Shown piece after piece: positions 56,068-64,000 of a stretch of DNA of 64,000 nt (position 1 is the first letter of the stretch; each line of letters opens with the position of its first letter). Position numbers and translations under genes: made by a program. A model generated the notes under the pieces. That model was not told the DNA's origin. It saw only the letters and a list, made by a program, of their open reading frames with translations, and did no database searches. The DNA is from Gloeomargarita sp. SKYB120 (GTDB lineage: Bacteria > Cyanobacteriota > Cyanobacteriia > Gloeomargaritales > Gloeomargaritaceae), in assembly GCA_025062155.1 (NCBI GenBank), contig JANXAM010000002.1, positions 62,001 through 126,000 of the forward strand, in the 5' to 3' direction.

Positions 56068-56440
56068 TAAACGAGTCAACCGCCGGACCTGCAGCGCCGC
56101 CCGAATCCTGGCACGCAGTTCCTCCGCATCAATGGGTTTGCAGATAAATTCGTAATTCGTCTGCGCCTGTGGCCAGCCCCAGCACTCAGTCGGCGGCATC
56201 CTCGCGCACGGTGAGCATCAAGAAATAGACATGGGATATGGCGCAGTTTGGGGTCTGATTCGACCCGACGACACAGTTCGATTCCCGACAGGCCCGGCAT
56301 GAACCAGTCGCTGATGATCAAAGCTGGGGGCGATTCGCACAGGCAATGAGTTCCCGTGCCATCATGCTGTTGTCAAAGACCAGGATTGGCACCAAGTCGT
56401 AGGCGGTCCTAGGTATCATGGGGTTCACCCAGGCTCTCCT
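56068..56440 (-). pseudogene. Response regulator receiver domain, frameshifted
   Basis: Minus-strand pieces of a receiver domain in several frames: LIISDWFMPGLSGIELCRRV (phospho-acceptor Asp), DPKLRHIPCLFL, then in another frame MLTVREDAADWVLGLATGAD, EFICKPIDAEELRARIRAAL and QVRRLTRLY. The linker after the receiver is what precedes GGDEF domains in PleD-like proteins, but it ends at the MITE. At least two frameshifts. No intact start. Confidence 0.72.
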
Positions 56441-56476
56441 GCCATCTATGGTGGCACACTGGGGCGCGGCAGTCAC

Positions 56477-59287
56477 CTAGCCCTCCCGGTCGCGGCCCGG
56501 CCATAGCCAGCGGATCACCAATTTTTCCAACTCAACCCAGACAAACACCAGTAGGCTAAAGGCGACGCAAATCAACATTTCCTGGGGCGGCAGGTAAAAA
56601 ACGCTGAAAAAATGTCGCAGCGGCGGCAAGTAGACAATCAGTACCTGCGCCAGAGTCATCAAACTCACTGCCCCCCAAATCCAAGGATTACTGCGGGGAT
56701 TGAGTTCTACCAGCAGCCGGCTGTCAGAACGCACCGCAAGTGCATGGCCCATCTGCGATAAGCAGAGTGTGGTGAACACCATCGTCTGCCAGCGGCGTGG
56801 GTCGAGACCAGGGGCCGTGTGGGTCTGGGTGTAATCAAAGGCCCAGACCATCAGGGCAATAGTCACAGTGGAAAAGACCAGCCCCACCCGCACCATGTAG
56901 GACCCCAGCCCACGGGCGAAGATACTCTCTTGCGGGTCCTTGGGGGGTTGCCGCATCACCACTGCTCGCCCCGGTTCCACTGCCAGCGCCAAGGCGGGAA
57001 TCCCATCGGTGGCCAGGTTCATCCACAGGATTTGCAAGGGTGTCAGGGGCGACCCCCCCAGCCCTAGCAGGGGTGCCATGCCAATCGTAAGCACCTCGCC
57101 GATGTTGCTGCCCAGGATGTACCGGATAAAGCGCCGGATATTGCCATAAATCACTCGCCCTTCCTCGACCGCCGCGACAATCGTGGCGAAATTGTCATCT
57201 AGCAGGATCATGTCGCTGGCTTCTTTGCTGACATCGGTGCCGGTGATGCCCATCGCCACGCCAATATCGGCCTGTTTGAGCGCGGGTGCGTCATTTACTC
57301 CATCGCCCGTCATGGCGACCACGTGCCCCCTTTTCTGGAACGCCTGCACAATCTTGAGCTTATGTTCCGGCGACACCCGCGCATAGACCGTCACCCGCTC
57401 CACCCGTTCCGCCAGCGCTTCCGGCGACAGGGTTTCCAAATCGCGGCCCGTTAACGCCTCATCTCCCGGTCGCCAGATGCCCAGTTCTTTGGCAATCGAG
57501 CAGGCGGTCAACCAGTGGTCGCCCGTGATCATCACCACCCGAATTCCTGCCGTATGACAGCGGGCCACCGCCGTTTTGGCCTCGGGACGCGGGGCGTCCA
57601 GCATTCCCACCAGGCCCAGCCAGATCAACCCCTGTTCCAGCTCGGCGGCCTCTGGTTGGCTAGGGAGCGCGTCCAAGGGCCGGTAGGCCAACCCCAGCAC
57701 CCGTAACCCCTGACTCGCCAGCGTGTTGTTCTGCTCCAAGATGGTGCGGCGGTCTTCAGGGGTCAGGGGCCGCACAGCCTCTCGGCCCTGCACCTGGTCA
57801 CAGCACTCCAGCGTCAGTTCCGGCGACCCCTTGCACAGGAGTAGAAATTCCCCCTGCACAAACGCAAACAGGGGCTGGTCGTCGGTATCCACCACCACGC
57901 TCATGCGCTTGCGCTCTGGAGAAAAGGGAAATTCCGCCACGCGGGGCAAGCGGTAGCGCTCCAAGGTCAAACCAGCTTTGGCCGCCAGGGGAAACAACGC
58001 CCCTTCGGTGGGGTCCCCCAGGATGGTCCATTGCCCCCGCTCCTGTTTCCAGATGGCGTCGTTGCACAGCAGGCCCGTCAGGAGCAGAGACATGACCTCG
58101 GGATGTGCTTGGGGGTCAAACGGCGTGTGGTTAGGGCTCAAAAATTCGCCGGCGGGTTCGTAGCCGTTTCCCGTGACGTGGACGTAACCCAAATCGGGAA
58201 GCGCCAGGGTTTGCACTACCATTTTGTTCTGGGTCAAGGTGCCGGTTTTGTCCGAACACACCACCGTCACCGACCCTAGGGTTTCCACTGCTGGTAAGCG
58301 CCGGATCAGGGCCTGGCGTTGCATCATCCGCCGCGTCCCCAGGGCCAACGTAATCGTCACCACCGCCGGCAAGCCCTCGGGCACCACTGCCACTGCCATG
58401 CTTAGGGAGACTTCGATCAAAGTGACGAACATCTGCGGCTTGTGCAAGGTGCCAGCGGTCACCACCAGCGCCACTAAGGCCAGAGCGCCCGTCACCAGCG
58501 TTTTCCCCAGTTGGTCCATGCGTCGTTGCAAAGGGGTGGGTTCCACCTCGACGGTTTGCAGCGCCGACGCGATTTTCCCCAGTTCTGTGCGCATGCCAGT
58601 CTGAGTCACCACCAGCGTCCCCCGGCCATGCACCACCTCCGTGCCCATAAACCCCAGATTGACCCGGTCGCCCACCTCTGTATTGGGGGGAAGCACCACG
58701 TCAGCCTGTTTGGTCACCGGCATGGCTTCACCGGTCAGCATTGCCTCCCGCACCTGGAGATTGGCGGTCACCAGCCAGCGCCCATCGGCTGGGAGCTTGT
58801 TTCCGGCTTCCACTAGCACCACATCGCCCGGTACCAGCTCTGTGGCATCCACTTCTTGGATTTGGCCGGCCCGCACCACCCGCACCCGGGACGCCGACAT
58901 TTTTTTCAGAGCCAGTAGAGCCTGTTCCGCCTTGCTCTCCTGGATGTAACCCAGCAGGCCGTTCAAGACCACAATCGCTAGAATGGCAACGGTATCTTTG
59001 GGAAAGATAAATTCCTGCGATTGTAAAGATTCCAGAACATCCAGCACTCCTGACAAGATTGCCACCGCAATCAGGAGCAATAGCATGACATTTTTGAACT
59101 GGTCTAGGAGAATATCCCAGTGGCTACGGGCGTGGGTTTCGTTTAGTTCATTCGGCCCGTAGTGAGCAAGTCGTTGCTGGGCTTCCCCTGGCGCCAGACC
59201 GTCAAGGCTGGTTTTCAGATAGGTTAAGGTGTCAGGAATGGAGAGGGTATGCCAGTCGGGTGCAGTGCAATCAGTCGGAACGGCCAT
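56477..59287 (-). CDS. pacL: P-type cation-transporting ATPase (P2A, PacL-like)
   Basis: 936 residues of the SERCA/PMR1-like class. Features in order: N-terminal cytoplasmic helix, actuator loop with LTGEAMPV, M4 [17 protein letters not shown] (PEGLP, calcium-type), phosphorylation motif [12 protein letters not shown] near Asp346, KGSPE in the nucleotide domain, [21 protein letters not shown] hinge, M6 [16 protein letters not shown], and six C-terminal helices. It exports Ca2+ (or Mn2+) from the cytoplasm. It is divergent from the sugar kinase gene. Confidence 0.94.
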   Translation of the reverse strand: MAVPTDCTAPDWHTLSIPDTLTYLKTSLDGLAPGEAQQRLAHYGPNELNETHARSHWDILLDQFKNVMLLLLIAVAILSGVLDVLESLQSQEFIFPKDTVAILAIVVLNGLLGYIQESKAEQALLALKKMSASRVRVVRAGQIQEVDATELVPGDVVLVEAGNKLPADGRWLVTANLQVREAMLTGEAMPVTKQADVVLPPNTEVGDRVNLGFMGTEVVHGRGTLVVTQTGMRTELGKIASALQTVEVEPTPLQRRMDQLGKTLVTGALALVALVVTAGTLHKPQMFVTLIEVSLSMAVAVVPEGLPAVVTITLALGTRRMMQRQALIRRLPAVETLGSVTVVCSDKTGTLTQNKMVVQTLALPDLGYVHVTGNGYEPAGEFLSPNHTPFDPQAHPEVMSLLLTGLLCNDAIWKQERGQWTILGDPTEGALFPLAAKAGLTLERYRLPRVAEFPFSPERKRMSVVVDTDDQPLFAFVQGEFLLLCKGSPELTLECCDQVQGREAVRPLTPEDRRTILEQNNTLASQGLRVLGLAYRPLDALPSQPEAAELEQGLIWLGLVGMLDAPRPEAKTAVARCHTAGIRVVMITGDHWLTACSIAKELGIWRPGDEALTGRDLETLSPEALAERVERVTVYARVSPEHKLKIVQAFQKRGHVVAMTGDGVNDAPALKQADIGVAMGITGTDVSKEASDMILLDDNFATIVAAVEEGRVIYGNIRRFIRYILGSNIGEVLTIGMAPLLGLGGSPLTPLQILWMNLATDGIPALALAVEPGRAVVMRQPPKDPQESIFARGLGSYMVRVGLVFSTVTIALMVWAFDYTQTHTAPGLDPRRWQTMVFTTLCLSQMGHALAVRSDSRLLVELNPRSNPWIWGAVSLMTLAQVLIVYLPPLRHFFSVFYLPPQEMLICVAFSLLVFVWVELEKLVIRWLWPGRDREG

Positions 59288-59331
59288 GTCCTTATCGTGG
59301 GTACTTAGTTTCCATCCTAGGGGGTGGCCGG

Positions 59332-60618
59332 ATGGTTGAACAGGGGTGTGGGACGCTCAGCCTGGGAATTGATTGTGGTACATCGGCGCTCAAGGCAATG
59401 GTGATTGACGCCCAAGGGCAGATTCACCATGCCGACCGGATACCCCTGCGTGACCCGGCAGACCCGTACCAATGGCGGGCGGCACTCGAACAGGTACTCC
59501 AAACGATTCCCCCAGCTTTGAAACCCCGCATCGACCACATCGCCATTGCTGGGACGTCGGGGACGGTACTGCTTGTTGATGATCGAGGGGAACCTGTCGC
59601 GCCTGTTTTGCTCTACAATGATGCCCGCGCTGTCGTTTGCCTAGAAGAACTGCAACGTTATGTTCCAGCGCCCCACCTGGTTTTGAGCGCGACGTCCAGT
59701 CTAGCCAAGGTGTTTTGGTACGCTCGCCAGGGGCTAGAATTGCGGGGCCTATACCTGCTGCACCAGGCGGACTGGTTGGGGTTCTGGTTGCACGGGCAAT
59801 TAGGGGTGAGCGATGCACACAACGCGCTGAAACTGGGCTACGACCCCGGCGCCCGGCGCTACCCGGATTGGTTTGCCGATTTGCCCGTGCCGGTGCGTTT
59901 CCCCCAGGTCTTGATTCCGGGCGCGGTGGTGGGTGCGCTTCGCCCAGAGGTGGCTCCACGGTTTGGGTTACCCCCTGCGTGTTCCGTACATGCGGGTACG
60001 ACCGACAGCATCGCGGCATTTATTGCCAGTGGTGCGAACCAAGTCGGTGACGGGGTAACGTCCCTCGGCTCCACCCTAGCGCTGAAATTGCTGAGCGACC
60101 GGCGCATTGATGACCCAACAACGGGCGTCTATAGCCATCGCTTGGGCGATCTATGGCTGGTGGGGGGCGCGTCAAACACAGGCGGCGCGGTGTTGAGCCA
60201 TTTCTTTTCGGCTCAGGAATTAGAGGACTTGAGCGCCCGGATCAACCCGCTAGTCCCCCTGGACCTGGGCTATTACCCGCTGCTCAAGCCCGGCGAGCGG
60301 TTTCCCATCTGTGACCCCCACTTGGCACCCCGGCTCGACCCCCGTCCAGACGATCCGGTGCAATTTTTACAAGCCCTGTTGACTGCGATGGCCCGCATCG
60401 AAGCCGAAGGGTATCGCTTGCTGCAAACCCTAGGGGGGCCAGCGTTACAACGGGTGTTTACTAGCGGCGGCGGCAGTCGCAACCCCACCTGGCAAGCGAT
60501 TCGCCAACAACTGCTAGGGGTACCGGTTCTGGTGGCCCAACAGCAGGAAGCGGCCTGGGGCACGGCGCGGTTAGCCCAGGGTCTGCCTGATAGGTTGAAC
60601 GCTGAGATAAACTGTTAA
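59332..60618 (+). CDS. FGGY sugar kinase, probable D-ribulose kinase
   Basis: 428 residues from ATG 59332. FGGY-type N terminus LSLGIDCGTSALKAMVID, AIAGTSGTVLLVDDRG, SATSSLAKVFW, then DWLGFWLHG, HNALKLGY, CSVHAGTTDSIAAFIASGA, VTSLGSTLALKLLS and TSGGGSRNPTWQAIRQQLLG. It closely resembles the cyanobacterial and plant kinase shown to phosphorylate D-ribulose. Upstream open frame to 59260 lacks family residues. Confidence 0.88.
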   Translation: MVEQGCGTLSLGIDCGTSALKAMVIDAQGQIHHADRIPLRDPADPYQWRAALEQVLQTIPPALKPRIDHIAIAGTSGTVLLVDDRGEPVAPVLLYNDARAVVCLEELQRYVPAPHLVLSATSSLAKVFWYARQGLELRGLYLLHQADWLGFWLHGQLGVSDAHNALKLGYDPGARRYPDWFADLPVPVRFPQVLIPGAVVGALRPEVAPRFGLPPACSVHAGTTDSIAAFIASGANQVGDGVTSLGSTLALKLLSDRRIDDPTTGVYSHRLGDLWLVGGASNTGGAVLSHFFSAQELEDLSARINPLVPLDLGYYPLLKPGERFPICDPHLAPRLDPRPDDPVQFLQALLTAMARIEAEGYRLLQTLGGPALQRVFTSGGGSRNPTWQAIRQQLLGVPVLVAQQQEAAWGTARLAQGLPDRLNAEINC

Positions 60619-60640
60619 GCAGTGTTAAAAGTTGGGGGCG

Positions 60641-62071
60641 ATGCGGGTAGCCATTATTGGGGCGGGTCTAGCGGGTTTAGCGGCGGCGGTCACGCTGGTG
60701 GACCACGGGCACCAGGTAACGGTGTATGAAGGGCGCCGGTTTGTCGGGGGTAAAGTGGGGAGCTGGCGAGACGACCAGGGCCATCACATCGAAATGGGCT
60801 TGCACGTCTTTTTCCACAACTACGACAACCTGTTTGCCCTGATGCGCCAGGTGGGGGCCTACGAAAACTTGTTGCCCAAGGAACATGTGCATACGTTTGT
60901 CAATCGCGGCGGCCAGCTCGGGCACTTGGATTTTCGGTTTCCCTTGGGAGCCCCATTTCACGGGTTAAAGGCGTTTTTCACCACGGAGCAACTCACCTGG
61001 TGGGACAAGTTACGCAATGCCATTGCCTTGGGCACCAGTCCCATCGTTCCGGGGTTGCTGGACTATGAAGGGGCAATGCGGCGAATTCGGGCCTTGGACT
61101 GCTATAGTTTTGCCGATTGGTTTCGCCGGCATGGCGGGTCGCAGCACAGTTTGGAACGGCTCTGGAACCCGATTGCCCTGGCGCTGGGGTTTATTGATAC
61201 CGAGCAGATTTCCGCCCGTTGTATGCTCACGATTTTTCTCATGTTTGCCGCCCGCACGGAAGCGTCGCGGTTGAACATGCTCAAGGGGTCGCCGGATACC
61301 TATTTGCATCAACCGCTGGTGCGCTACATTCGGGAGCGGGGGGGCGAAATTTTCACGTCCCGGCGGGTGCGGCAAATCGAGTTTGCCGAAGTCAATGGCG
61401 AAACGCGAGTGACGGGTCTGGTGGTGGCCAACGGCGAGCAGGAGGAACGGGTGACGGCGGATGCCTACGTCGCGGCCTGTGATGTGCCAGGGATTCAGCG
61501 GCTGTTGCCCCAACAGTGGCGGCGCTGGCCGGAATTCGACCGGATTTACAAGTTAGACGCCGTGCCGGTGGTAACGGTGCAGTTGCGCTTTGACGGTTGG
61601 GTGACGGATCTATCGGGGTCGGCGGTCAACGGTTCCCAACCTAGGGGCCTGGACAACCTGCTCTACAGCGCCGATGCGGACTTCTCTTGCTTTGCCGATT
61701 TAGCGCTCACCAGCCCGGCGGACTATTACCGGGAAGGGCAAGGGTCCTTGTTGCAGGTGGTGTTGACGCCGGGAGACCGGTTTATCCCCATGCCGAATGA
61801 GCAAATTGCCCAGCATGCCTTGGCCCAGGTGCGGGAGTTGTTCCCAGCGGCGCGCAACCTGAACCTGACCTGGTATAGTGTGGTGAAACTGGCCCAATCC
61901 TTGTATCGGGAAAATCCCGGGATGGAGCCGTTCCGTCCGCCCCAAAAGACGCCGGTTCCCAACTTTTTCCTGGCGGGGAGTTACACGCAGCAGGACTACA
62001 TTGACAGTATGGAGGGGGCGGTGATTTCCGGGCGACAGGCAGCACAGGCGGTCTTAGCGTTTTTGGAGTGA
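60641..62071 (+). CDS. crtQ: Zeta-carotene desaturase (plant type)
   Basis: 476 residues. [23 protein letters not shown] binds FAD, with [33 protein letters not shown], and the C-terminal [19 protein letters not shown]. These distinguish zeta-carotene from phytoene desaturase. It converts zeta-carotene to lycopene in the carotenoid pathway. ATG 60641 (MRVAII) is preferred over 60632. Five bases separate it from the SRPBCC gene. Confidence 0.93.
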   Translation: MRVAIIGAGLAGLAAAVTLVDHGHQVTVYEGRRFVGGKVGSWRDDQGHHIEMGLHVFFHNYDNLFALMRQVGAYENLLPKEHVHTFVNRGGQLGHLDFRFPLGAPFHGLKAFFTTEQLTWWDKLRNAIALGTSPIVPGLLDYEGAMRRIRALDCYSFADWFRRHGGSQHSLERLWNPIALALGFIDTEQISARCMLTIFLMFAARTEASRLNMLKGSPDTYLHQPLVRYIRERGGEIFTSRRVRQIEFAEVNGETRVTGLVVANGEQEERVTADAYVAACDVPGIQRLLPQQWRRWPEFDRIYKLDAVPVVTVQLRFDGWVTDLSGSAVNGSQPRGLDNLLYSADADFSCFADLALTSPADYYREGQGSLLQVVLTPGDRFIPMPNEQIAQHALAQVRELFPAARNLNLTWYSVVKLAQSLYRENPGMEPFRPPQKTPVPNFFLAGSYTQQDYIDSMEGAVISGRQAAQAVLAFLE

Positions 62072-62075
62072 ACCG

Positions 62076-62537
62076 ATGACAGAGTGGTTAGAGCATACGG
62101 TGCAGGTCACGGTAGGGATTCCTGTAAGTTTGGCGTGGGCCTTGTGGTCGGACTTGGAACGTATGCCCCAGTGGATGCAGTGGATTCGCTCGGTGGAGGT
62201 GCTGCCGGACCAACCGGAGTTATCGCGCTGGCATCTGGCAACACGGGGCCTGGACTTCAGTTGGCAATCGCGCATCGTGAAACAAATTCCCCACCAGATC
62301 ATCCAATGGGAGTCAGTGACCGGCTTGCCCAATCGCGGGGCGGTGCGGTTTTACGACCGGGGCAACCAGTGCGTGGTGAAATTGACGGTGGCCTATTCCC
62401 TGCCAGCGTGGGTGAGTCAATGGGTGGATGGACTGGTCGGCCCCTATGTGGAACGGACGTTGCAGGCGGATTTGGAGCGCTTTCGGGAATACAGCGAAAA
62501 CCTAGCCCCCACAGCACTGGCGCAAGCGCTGAATTAA
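62076..62537 (+). CDS. SRPBCC (polyketide cyclase/START-like) family protein
   Basis: 153 residues of the helix-grip SRPBCC fold: EHTVQVTVGIPVSLAWALWSDLERMPQWMQW at the start and a long C-terminal helix. It likely binds a hydrophobic ligand, and its coupling to the carotene desaturase suggests a carotenoid-related role. The 3' end overlaps hisC by 36 bases in convergent orientation. Confidence 0.85.
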   Translation: MTEWLEHTVQVTVGIPVSLAWALWSDLERMPQWMQWIRSVEVLPDQPELSRWHLATRGLDFSWQSRIVKQIPHQIIQWESVTGLPNRGAVRFYDRGNQCVVKLTVAYSLPAWVSQWVDGLVGPYVERTLQADLERFREYSENLAPTALAQALN

Positions 62538-63590
62538 ACGGGAATTTTCTGCCGGTGTGCCAATCGTCAGCCGCAGTCCCCCGCCAGTGTGCCGCACCAC
62601 TGTACCCAGGTCGTACAACTGCTGGTAGAGCTGCTCGGGGGCCAGGCGTGTAGGTCGGCTAAAGATAAAGTTGGCTTGGCTAGGCCATAGTTGGATGCCC
62701 GGACATTTGCGCAGCTCGGCCATGACCCGTTCCCGCTCAGTCAAGATTTCCGGGATGGTGCTCAGGAGTTGCCGGCGCTGGGTCAGAGCCAATTGGGCGG
62801 CTAAAAGGGAAAAACCGCTCAGGTTATAGGGCAACCGGACATGTTCCAGCGCGGTAATCACTTCGGGATGGGCAATGGCGTAACCAATCCGCAAATTGGC
62901 CAGGCGAAATGCCTTGGAAAAAGTGCGCAAAATGACCCAGTTCGGGCGGCTAAGCAATTCCGCCAAGAGCGTGTCCTGACTAAACTCAAAATAGGCTTCG
63001 TCAATCACCACCAGAATTTTGGGGGGCAACTGCTTGAGCCATTCCCGTTCTTGAGCGGTTAATCCATTGCCCGTGGGGGAATTCGGATGCACCACAAACA
63101 CCACGCGAATAGGTTCTTGCTGGATGAGTTCGTTCGCTTTCGATAGATGCATCTCAAACTGCTCGTTACGCCCCGCATCCCACACCGGAATCCCCAGCGT
63201 CCGCGCCAGGATTTTGTACATCGAAAACGTGGGTTCTGCAATTAAAATGCCAGCATTTTGACCAAGGCAGGTCGCAATCAGGACAGAGCGAATCAACTCG
63301 TCAGAACCGTTGCCAATCGTTAACCACTCGCCGGTGAGTTTGTTTTTGGGGTTGGCCCCTAGTTGTTCGCCCAAGTATTGCACCAATTCCTGTTTGAGTT
63401 CTGCGTGGGTGCTATCGGGGTAGCGATTGTTCTGAATATCTTGGCGGTAGAGCCACACCAGTTTTTCCTTGAGCGCCGGCGGCCAGTCCCAGGGCGATTC
63501 ATTCCCATCTAGCCAGTCGGTTCCTGCGTCCCGCGCCGGTGGGTGATAGACCGCTAAGTTGGCTAAGTCCGGTCGCAAACAGGGCAACAT
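62502..63590 (-). CDS. hisC: Histidinol-phosphate aminotransferase
   Basis: About 362 residues, a fold-type I PLP aminotransferase. LDGNESPWDWP at the N terminus, IGNGSDELIRSVL, HPNSPTGNGL, VVIDEAYFEFS and the PLP lysine in ILRTFSKAFRLANLRIGYAIA. It transaminates imidazole-acetol phosphate in histidine synthesis. ATG 63590 fits the family start (LPCLRPDLANL); 63599 is the longer alternative. Confidence 0.93.
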   Translation of the reverse strand: MLPCLRPDLANLAVYHPPARDAGTDWLDGNESPWDWPPALKEKLVWLYRQDIQNNRYPDSTHAELKQELVQYLGEQLGANPKNKLTGEWLTIGNGSDELIRSVLIATCLGQNAGILIAEPTFSMYKILARTLGIPVWDAGRNEQFEMHLSKANELIQQEPIRVVFVVHPNSPTGNGLTAQEREWLKQLPPKILVVIDEAYFEFSQDTLLAELLSRPNWVILRTFSKAFRLANLRIGYAIAHPEVITALEHVRLPYNLSGFSLLAAQLALTQRRQLLSTIPEILTERERVMAELRKCPGIQLWPSQANFIFSRPTRLAPEQLYQQLYDLGTVVRHTGGGLRLTIGTPAENSRLIQRLRQCCGG

Positions 63591-63641
63591 TTTGACCATT
63601 GGCTCCCAACGGTTGCTTTATCCTAGCGCTTTGCCGGCCCA

Positions 63642-63869
63642 TTATCCCATCCGCAACGGTAACTCTCGTTCCTGTACGGCTTCAGCCGCATAGCGAAGTG
63701 CTTCCCGAATGTCTTCCTGTTCCAGGTCGGGGTAAGCTGCCAGGATTTCTGGGGCGCTGAGACCTTCAGCCAGCATACCCACTACAGTCGCTACGGGAAT
63801 GCGCAACCCCCGAATACAGGGCACACCACCCATTTGTTCAGGATCAACGGTAATGCGTGAGTACTTCAT
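63642..63869 (-). CDS. DUF433 antitoxin-like protein
   Basis: 75 residues: MKYSRITVDPEQMGGVPCIRG, IPVATVVGMLAEGLS and ILAAYPDLEQEDIREALRYAA. This is the DUF433 (VapB45-like) winged-helix family, usually the first gene of a toxin-antitoxin pair with a PIN-like DUF5615 toxin. No toxin follows: hisC begins 51 bases downstream. ATG 63869 is the family start; the longer frame to 63929 is not expected. Confidence 0.83.
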   Translation of the reverse strand: MKYSRITVDPEQMGGVPCIRGLRIPVATVVGMLAEGLSAPEILAAYPDLEQEDIREALRYAAEAVQERELPLRMG

Positions 63870-63916
63870 AGCCCTGTTTTTTTTTACTAGCCCTGTGATT
63901 GACTCTCCCCCTGACA

Positions 63917-64000
63917 ATGACCATAACAAACATTCGCAACGACCCAGCGCAGGGGTGTATTGTCGTTTTTGATGATACGCGCATCCGTTTGGGAAGACTG
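63917..64000 (+). CDS. Unidentified protein, N-terminal part (cut by window end)
   Basis: An open frame from ATG 63917 gives 28 codons (TITNIRNDPAQGCIVVFDDT, then RIRLGRL) and continues beyond the window. It is divergent from the DUF433 gene with 47 bases between starts. Too short to identify. Confidence 0.4.
   Translation, partial: MTITNIRNDPAQGCIVVFDDTRIRLGRL

Noticed and set aside
1-64000. CRISPR array or restriction-modification genes
   Set aside because: No evenly spaced direct repeats with unique spacers and no recognisable Cas, restriction or DNA methylase genes were seen.

Overview
The window is chromosomal DNA from a cyanobacterium. It carries psbI, petG, phycobilisome genes cpcD and cpcE, geranylgeranyl reductase chlP, zeta-carotene desaturase, Tic20, the C-terminal half of a split DnaE with its intein fragment, and a cyanobacterial tmRNA whose tag begins ANNIVPFARK. 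The DNA is clearly GC-rich outside the mobile-element patches. A unicellular, possibly hot-spring Synechococcus-like lineage would fit, but that placement is a guess from composition and gene content.

Layout. 1-14.3 kb: housekeeping genes on both strands (gcvP, priA, aspS, cbiC, a SPOUT methylase, aroC). A 437-nt apparent structured RNA (copy A) sits between priA and a methyltransferase. 14.3-19 kb: LptD-like outer-membrane protein, psbI, SAM hydrolase, thiE and a fructosamine-kinase-like gene. 19.2-20.35 kb: decayed IS630-type elements and a 103-bp MITE. 20.4-31.7 kb: TPM-domain gene with a frameshift, a fused ABC ATPase, a CobA-like protein without a P-loop, chlP, an NAD(P)H-reductase-like flavoprotein, Tic20 with tRNA-Ser, a sigma-like protein with DUF3082 and pstC, dnaE-C with Int-C, and a Crp-family regulator. 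31.8-37.4 kb: mreBCD, rsmD-like, petG, cobS, an Hsp70-like ATPase and an unknown 89-residue membrane protein. 37.4-37.9 kb: copy B of the structured RNA. 37.9-48.6 kb: Nif11/small membrane protein/hrcA cluster, pentapeptide lipoprotein, cpcDE, two secreted proteins sharing a dockerin-like loop, pyrE, glycosyltransferase, sbcC and a DAO-type oxidase.

48.6-56.5 kb is the accessory zone: nested IS630, IS1 and MITE insertions, several broken genes, ssrA, an FHA-PrsW fusion, trpE and thpR. 56.5-64 kb returns to core genes: a PacL-type P-ATPase, sugar kinase, zeta-carotene desaturase, SRPBCC protein, hisC and an orphan DUF433 antitoxin-like gene.

The strongest candidate for an undescribed system is the pair of RNAs at 6062-6498 and 37432-37874. 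They share sequence over about 440 nt, both sit tightly between convergent gene ends, and several helices are kept by compensatory base changes. Next in interest are a family of exactly 103-bp MITEs ending in TATAGC/GCTATA, and the two secreted proteins with an identical 18-residue calcium-loop-like motif.
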